DNA from: [Bacteroides] pectinophilus
GTDB taxonomy: Bacteria > Bacillota > Clostridia > Lachnospirales > Lachnospiraceae
Direction of reading: 5' to 3'
DNA length: 64,000 nucleotides
Assembly: GCA_025146925.1 (NCBI GenBank)
Contig: CP102260.1
Location: 449,001 to 513,000, forward strand
The translations under genes were made by a program, and so were the position numbers. Of the stretch, positions 59,832-64,000 are shown piece after piece. Position 1 is the first letter of the stretch. Each line of letters begins with the position of its first letter. The notes beneath the pieces were generated by a model, which made no database searches, had not been told where the DNA came from, and saw nothing but the letters and a program-made list of their open reading frames with translations.

Positions 59832-60382
59832 TTTTTCTCACCTCCGAGCCATACTGCAACACCGGCAACTCCACATATGAATATGAAAAATATTGAGGAA
59901 AAGTCTATTGCAAAAACCGAAAACAGAATCATTAATGCGGTTACCGCAGATACAATAAATATATTCATGAAGGTTCTGTCAAGCCTGCGCAGCAGTTTCA
60001 GACCGGCAGTGAATACAAGATATACTATGCATGCCTGTATTCCGCGGAAAGCATTCTGTACAACAGTAAGTGCCATAAACTGATCGAGGAAAAGCGAAAT
60101 TATATAAATAATAATGAATGACGGTATGCTCACCGCAACAGTCGCCGCAAGCGCACCCCAAAAGCCGCATATACGGTAACCGATATAAGTTGCGCTGTTT
60201 ATTGCCATCGGTCCGGGAGTGGACTCGGCAATCGCAATCATGTCTATGAACTCATCTTTGTCAAGCCATCTGCGGTATGAGACAAATTCAGATTCAAGCA
60301 GGGCTACCATAGCGTATCCGCCACCAAAAGTGAATGCTCCTATCTTTAAAAATGTAATAAAAAGTGTTGTGATTTTTTTCAT
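59828..60382 (-). CDS. Chromate transporter family protein, short form, first of pair
   Basis: About 184 residues with about six membrane segments and the same motifs as its partner: FLKIGAFTFGGGYAMVALL and AIAESTPGPMAINSATYIG. ATG 60382 fits GGGAG; an ATG three codons upstream sits directly on that site. Divergent from a LysR gene 137 bases away, which probably regulates the pair. Confidence 0.9.
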   Translation of the reverse strand: MKKITTLFITFLKIGAFTFGGGYAMVALLESEFVSYRRWLDKDEFIDMIAIAESTPGPMAINSATYIGYRICGFWGALAATVAVSIPSFIIIYIISLFLDQFMALTVVQNAFRGIQACIVYLVFTAGLKLLRRLDRTFMNIFIVSAVTALMILFSVFAIDFSSIFFIFICGVAGVAVWLGGEKK

Positions 60383-60518
60383 GGATTTCATCTCCCTTAA
60401 CCGGCTGTAACAATTATATTTACAGATTTGCCATAAAACAATACATATGTTAATATAAAAAACATAAGCTTTTACTTATGTATTGACGCAGGATTACTGC
60501 GCATGGAATGGAGCAGAC

Positions 60519-61391
60519 ATGACGTTAAGACATTTACAGATTTTCAGGGCGGTATGCGACTGCGGAAGCATAACTGCAGCGGCGGACAGGCTTAATGTAA
60601 CCCAGCCTTCGGTCAGCATGGCTATACGTGAGCTGGAAGCATTTTATCAGACAAGACTGTTTGACAGAATTAACAGAAAGATATACCTTACCGAGGCCGG
60701 AACGATGCTGCGGCAGTATACCGACACGATGCTTGACCAGTATGATGATATGACAATACTTTTGCGGGAAGGAAAAGTATTTACAAAATGCAGAATAGGT
60801 GTGAATATATCAGTAGCCGAAACGCTGCTTCCGGATGTTATAAGGAAGGCACGCGCAAGAATACCTGATATCAATCTTAATGTACTTGTGCATAACACGG
60901 AGACAATAGAGCAGAAGCTTGCCGACAACCAGATAGATTTTGCAATTCTGGATAATGTAAAGGACAGTGCTTCAAGAAACTCAAGGATATTTGATACGGA
61001 TGACATGGTGATTGTCTGCTCACCGTATGTTTATTACAAAGACAGTATGACAATTGGAGAGCTTGCGGAAAAGCCGCTTCTGCTGCGCGAAGAGGGGAGC
61101 GGTCTTAGAAGCTGTGTGGAAGGCGTGTTTGCAAGACATGGATATGGCATGAATATAATCATGGAGAGTACAAGCACACTTGCGCTTGCGGAGCTTGCGG
61201 ACGGAGGTCTTGGATTTACGGTGCTCCCGCTGAGTATAGTAAAAAAACTTGAAAAGACATTGTGCCTTAAGACAGTTAAGCTTGAGGACGATATCTTCAG
61301 AAGAAGCTATTATCTTGTATATAACAAGAAAAAGCATCTTACATATACAATGACGGAATTTCTCAAGGCAATGGAGAGAACAGATGAATAA
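60519..61391 (+). CDS. LysR-family regulator divergent from the CHR pair
   Basis: 290 residues. Winged helix CGSITAAADRLNVTQPSVSMAIRELE and an effector-binding domain. ATG 60519 follows AATGGAG. LysR genes next to oppositely oriented targets usually control them in response to the transported or related compound. The last eight bases overlap a GNAT gene, so that gene is co-translated. Confidence 0.9.
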   Translation: MTLRHLQIFRAVCDCGSITAAADRLNVTQPSVSMAIRELEAFYQTRLFDRINRKIYLTEAGTMLRQYTDTMLDQYDDMTILLREGKVFTKCRIGVNISVAETLLPDVIRKARARIPDINLNVLVHNTETIEQKLADNQIDFAILDNVKDSASRNSRIFDTDDMVIVCSPYVYYKDSMTIGELAEKPLLLREEGSGLRSCVEGVFARHGYGMNIIMESTSTLALAELADGGLGFTVLPLSIVKKLEKTLCLKTVKLEDDIFRRSYYLVYNKKKHLTYTMTEFLKAMERTDE

Positions 61392-62247
61392 AGAGCTGAT
61401 AATATTAAAGGACAGCATACCGGTACGGAAGGTGTATGCAATCAGGAGAGAACTGACGCAGTGGGACGTTGTATTTTATGATAATATTAATTCCTGCAAT
61501 TCAATAGACAGCCGGGCGGGGGCATCTGATGATGACGGGGTGCGACAGGTGATTCTGGTTACGGGATGTCAGGATGATGAAGAGTATGACGGATATTATG
61601 AGGAGTATAATATACCTTATTTCGGATATGGCGAAGATTACCGTGGAGATGCGCGCTATGTGGCTCTTGATGAGTGGGCGGTGACGGACAGATTCCTTGA
61701 TACGGTATGGGCAAGATATAATGGCCTTCCGCTTACGATGTTTTATACTTCAAGGCTTACGGCAAGGGAGATTACGGTTGAAGACCTTCCGAAACTTTAC
61801 GAATTGTATGCGTATCCGGGAATGACAGAGTTTGTTGAACCGCTGTATGAATATGAGCGTGAAGTTGAATTTACAAAAGATTATATTAAAAATATGTATG
61901 GGTTTTATGGATACGGTCTGTGGCTTATATTTGAGAATTCTACAGGCAGGCTTGTAGGAAGAATAGGACTTGAAAACAGGCAGATTGACGGACAGACGCA
62001 GGTCGAACTTGGCTATATGGTTGGATCGCCATTCTGGAGAAGAGGGTATGCAACAGAGATGTGCGAGGCGATACTTGAATATGCATTTGCCGAGGATGGC
62101 CTTAATCTTGAAAAGGTGGCGTTGTGTACTACACGCGACAACAAGCCGTCCAAGAGACTTGCTTCAAAGCTTGGATTCAGGCTGTATGCAACTAACAGGC
62201 ACGACAACCTGAATCTTTATTACAAATACAGAAACCGGACACGATAA
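61384..62247 (+). CDS. Two-domain protein with C-terminal GNAT acetyltransferase
   Basis: 287 residues. The first 125 residues form an uncharacterised domain with a very acidic stretch DDEEYDGYYEEYNIPYFGYG; the C-terminal 160 residues are a RimJ-like GNAT domain: LTAREITVEDLPKLYELYAY, the acetyl-CoA loop SPFWRRGYATE and NKPSKRLASKLGF. Substrate unknown. ATG 61384 lies inside the LysR gene end behind AATGGAGAG. Confidence 0.85.
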   Translation: MNKELIILKDSIPVRKVYAIRRELTQWDVVFYDNINSCNSIDSRAGASDDDGVRQVILVTGCQDDEEYDGYYEEYNIPYFGYGEDYRGDARYVALDEWAVTDRFLDTVWARYNGLPLTMFYTSRLTAREITVEDLPKLYELYAYPGMTEFVEPLYEYEREVEFTKDYIKNMYGFYGYGLWLIFENSTGRLVGRIGLENRQIDGQTQVELGYMVGSPFWRRGYATEMCEAILEYAFAEDGLNLEKVALCTTRDNKPSKRLASKLGFRLYATNRHDNLNLYYKYRNRTR

Positions 62248-62270
62248 ACCACCATCTGTGGAGTGCAGTA

Positions 62271-62969
62271 TCAGTCAAGGTCAAATGCATATCTGATAAA
62301 AGCAGTCGCGTTATCGATATGTGTTGATGACCTTACGATTGCAAAGCAAGGGTTCTTTACTGAAAGCCCCATATCTTTTACAAGTTTGGTTGCTGTAAGG
62401 TCAAGAGCTACCGGAAGTTCAGTCCCATCGGACAGCTTATAATAAATCACGTAATCACTTACCTTATTGAATTCCTCGTCTGTAAGGCATGTTGTAAGGT
62501 CAATAAATGCAGACTCGTCAGTTGTTGAAAATCCGCGAAGATTGGATTTGTCAGTTATAAGGGCATCTATACTGCCGGTTGCAATCTGGGTCATAATCTT
62601 CTCTGCACTGATATAAGGATCCTGGTCAACTGAGTTGGTGTATGTCAGAGTGTAATTATTATCAAAATATACACGTTCCTTTTTACCGTCAATTCCAAGA
62701 TATTCAGTGAATTCAGTAGTGAGACGGTCTTCTTTTTTATCCATCCCCTGTATTCCGCCGTCAGTTACTACGGTGTATAATACATTTTCATAATCATTAA
62801 GACGGAACATGTATACAATTCCTATAATTGCCGCGATAAGCACAGCCACAGCTATTATCGGAATCTTGTAATATTCCCATATATGTTCTTTCTTCTGTTC
62901 CCATGTCATCCTGGACAGGCGTTCTTTTTCTTCATTCATATCTTCTTTGAGTGATTTGCCGTCAACCAT
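62271..62969 (-). CDS. Membrane-anchored protein of unknown function
   Basis: 232 residues. A charged helical N-terminus with TWEQKKEHIWEYYKIPI, one membrane segment near 38-56 and an outer domain of about 170 residues. The text KIMTQIATGSIDALITDKSNL and later DLTTCLTDEEF recall substrate-binding-like folds, but I cannot assign a family. It is read toward the GNAT gene and away from the YesL gene. Confidence 0.7.
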   Translation of the reverse strand: MVDGKSLKEDMNEEKERLSRMTWEQKKEHIWEYYKIPIIAVAVLIAAIIGIVYMFRLNDYENVLYTVVTDGGIQGMDKKEDRLTTEFTEYLGIDGKKERVYFDNNYTLTYTNSVDQDPYISAEKIMTQIATGSIDALITDKSNLRGFSTTDESAFIDLTTCLTDEEFNKVSDYVIYYKLSDGTELPVALDLTATKLVKDMGLSVKNPCFAIVRSSTHIDNATAFIRYAFDLD

Positions 62970-63097
62970 AAATATATAATCCTTTCATAATTTACAAATT
63001 AAAATAACTGTCTGCACGATAAAGGTCATTATAACATACAGATAAGTGTATATGACAGGCTTTTAGAAAAAGTTAATAAAGATTATACAAAACTTCT

Positions 63098-63126
63098 TTG
63101 ATTTTTTGTATATTAATGCGTATAAT
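63098..63126 (+). promoter_or_regulatory. Promoter of the YesL gene
   Basis: TTGATT (63098-63103), 17 bases, TATAAT (63121-63126), about 39 bases before the start codon. Confidence 0.65.
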
Positions 63127-63164
63127 GAAAAACAGAATGTTATGAATTTAGGAATGGAGATAAT

Positions 63165-63965
63165 ATGGGTAAGTTTTTTGGACTGGACAGTCCGTTTTTT
63201 AAAGTGATGACAAAGGTCGCTGATTTTATAATTCTGAATTTTCTTGTGCTGGTATTCTCAATACCTGTAGTGACGATAGGCCCGGCACTTACAGCCATGT
63301 ACTATGTGGCGCTTAAGGAAGCAAGAGGTGAAGAAGGATATATCTGGCGTGACTTCTGGAAATCATTCAAGGCTAATTTTAAGCAGGGATTTGTCATAGA
63401 GCTTATTGTTGCGGCGATAATAGCCGTACTTGGTCTTAATATAGTAACCTGTTACAGATGGACTTATGAGGGAAGCATGATGGGACAGATTCTTATGTTC
63501 CTTAACATAGGTCTTGCAATACTTGCTGCGGCATCGCTTATATATCTTTTTCCGCTTCTTGCACAGTTCAGGAACACGGTAAAGAATACGCTGTTTAATT
63601 CGCTTCTTATGGCTATGAAGCATCTTCCTCAGACGATAGTAATGCTTATAGCAACCGGACTTCTTGTATATGCAATAATAAGCTACCCGGTATTCATATT
63701 CCTGTTTATCGGTCTTATAGCGTATGTGCAGACATATGTGCTTGCCAAGATTTTCAAGCAGTATATGCCTAAGGAGGAATTTATTCCCGATACATATGAA
63801 GTGCCTGAGGATGTAGATGACATCTGGGACAGGCTTGCGGCAGGAACGGCTGATGAGAAGAAAGAGGCGGAGCAGGAAGCCACGGATGCGGCAGATGACA
63901 GCAGCGGACAGGAGACAGCCGGACCGGCTGCCGCTGATGAACAAAAAGAGCAGGGAGAAGAGTAA
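63165..63965 (+). CDS. YesL/DUF624-family membrane protein
   Basis: 266 residues with about five membrane segments. The start GKFFGLDSPFFKVMTKVADF and the following NFLVLVFSIPVVTIGPALTA are typical of DUF624 proteins, which often accompany sugar ABC transporters. The last 60 residues are a low-complexity acidic tail rich in Glu, Ala and Asp. The stop codon overlaps the next start (TAATG), so an operon continues beyond the window. Confidence 0.88.
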   Translation: MGKFFGLDSPFFKVMTKVADFIILNFLVLVFSIPVVTIGPALTAMYYVALKEARGEEGYIWRDFWKSFKANFKQGFVIELIVAAIIAVLGLNIVTCYRWTYEGSMMGQILMFLNIGLAILAAASLIYLFPLLAQFRNTVKNTLFNSLLMAMKHLPQTIVMLIATGLLVYAIISYPVFIFLFIGLIAYVQTYVLAKIFKQYMPKEEFIPDTYEVPEDVDDIWDRLAAGTADEKKEAEQEATDAADDSSGQETAGPAAADEQKEQGEE

Positions 63966-64000
63966 TGAATTTTAAGAAGAAGGACATAATGCTTATATTG
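63965..64000 (+). CDS. Start of the next gene (cut by the window edge)
   Basis: ATG 63965 overlaps the YesL stop and has AGGGAGAAG in front. Twelve codons are visible: MNFKKKDIMLIL, a basic start leading into a hydrophobic segment. This would suit a membrane-anchored protein such as the NusG-domain-II proteins of Lachnospiraceae, but that is a guess. Confidence 0.6.
   Translation, partial: MNFKKKDIMLIL

Overview
The window reads as chromosome of an endospore-forming, anaerobic Firmicute of the class Clostridia, most likely Lachnospiraceae. The reasons are a spoVA operon end, MutS2, an Agr-type peptide quorum-sensing locus, LuxS, a family of inactive HtrA-like PDZ proteins, DUF5692/DUF4173/DUF2975/YesL proteins, strong AGGAGG-type ribosome binding sites and moderately AT-rich DNA. 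No rRNA, tRNA or CRISPR array was seen.

Layout. 1-9590 is core chromosome: the 3' end of spoVAD and spoVAE, a two-component system read away from mutS2, a membrane-anchored HtrA-like pseudoprotease, a YhaM-type exoribonuclease and an RlmD-type 23S rRNA methyltransferase. About 9.9-16.9 kb is a mobilizable element: integrase, repressor, excisionase, oriT-like region, MobA/MobL relaxase, an AT-rich ABC exporter and a small protein, with matching integrase arm-type repeats at both ends. About 17-20.2 kb is a scrambled scar: a small membrane-protein gene cut in two by a 1.25 kb cassette, its distal half fused to the C-terminal half of a HigA/ImmA-like protein, an XRE gene and a frameshifted HAD-hydrolase remnant.

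20.2-33 kb holds metabolism and transport: a toxin-fold-like lipoprotein, bioB and bioY (divergent, with a BirA-type operator), metF, a Na+/alanine-type symporter, a MarR-led membrane operon, lrgAB, GntR and LysR regulators, purA and pyrB. metF and the symporter share an mRNA leader that looks like a pseudoknot ending at the Shine-Dalgarno sequence. 33.4-36.9 kb is an agr locus: XRE, LytTR regulator and AgrC-like kinase on the plus strand converge on agrB and a 44-residue agrD on the minus strand, with a 21-bp direct repeat upstream of a promoter lacking a good -35.

37-42 kb is one operon of a multi-cluster FAD/iron-sulfur oxidoreductase, HypA, DUF5692 membrane protein and HypB, followed by an internally deleted acetyltransferase. 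42-49.9 kb has lipoproteins, a MATE exporter, an M20 peptidase, a chemoreceptor and a small alarmone-hydrolase-like HD protein. 49.9-54.3 kb is pstSCAB-phoU behind Pho-box-like repeats and a terminator-like hairpin. The rest holds DUF2975/XRE/DUF4173, an HD-GYP response regulator coupled to luxS, a cyclophilin, paired short chromate-type transporters divergent from a LysR gene, a two-domain GNAT protein, YesL and the first codons of another gene at the right edge.
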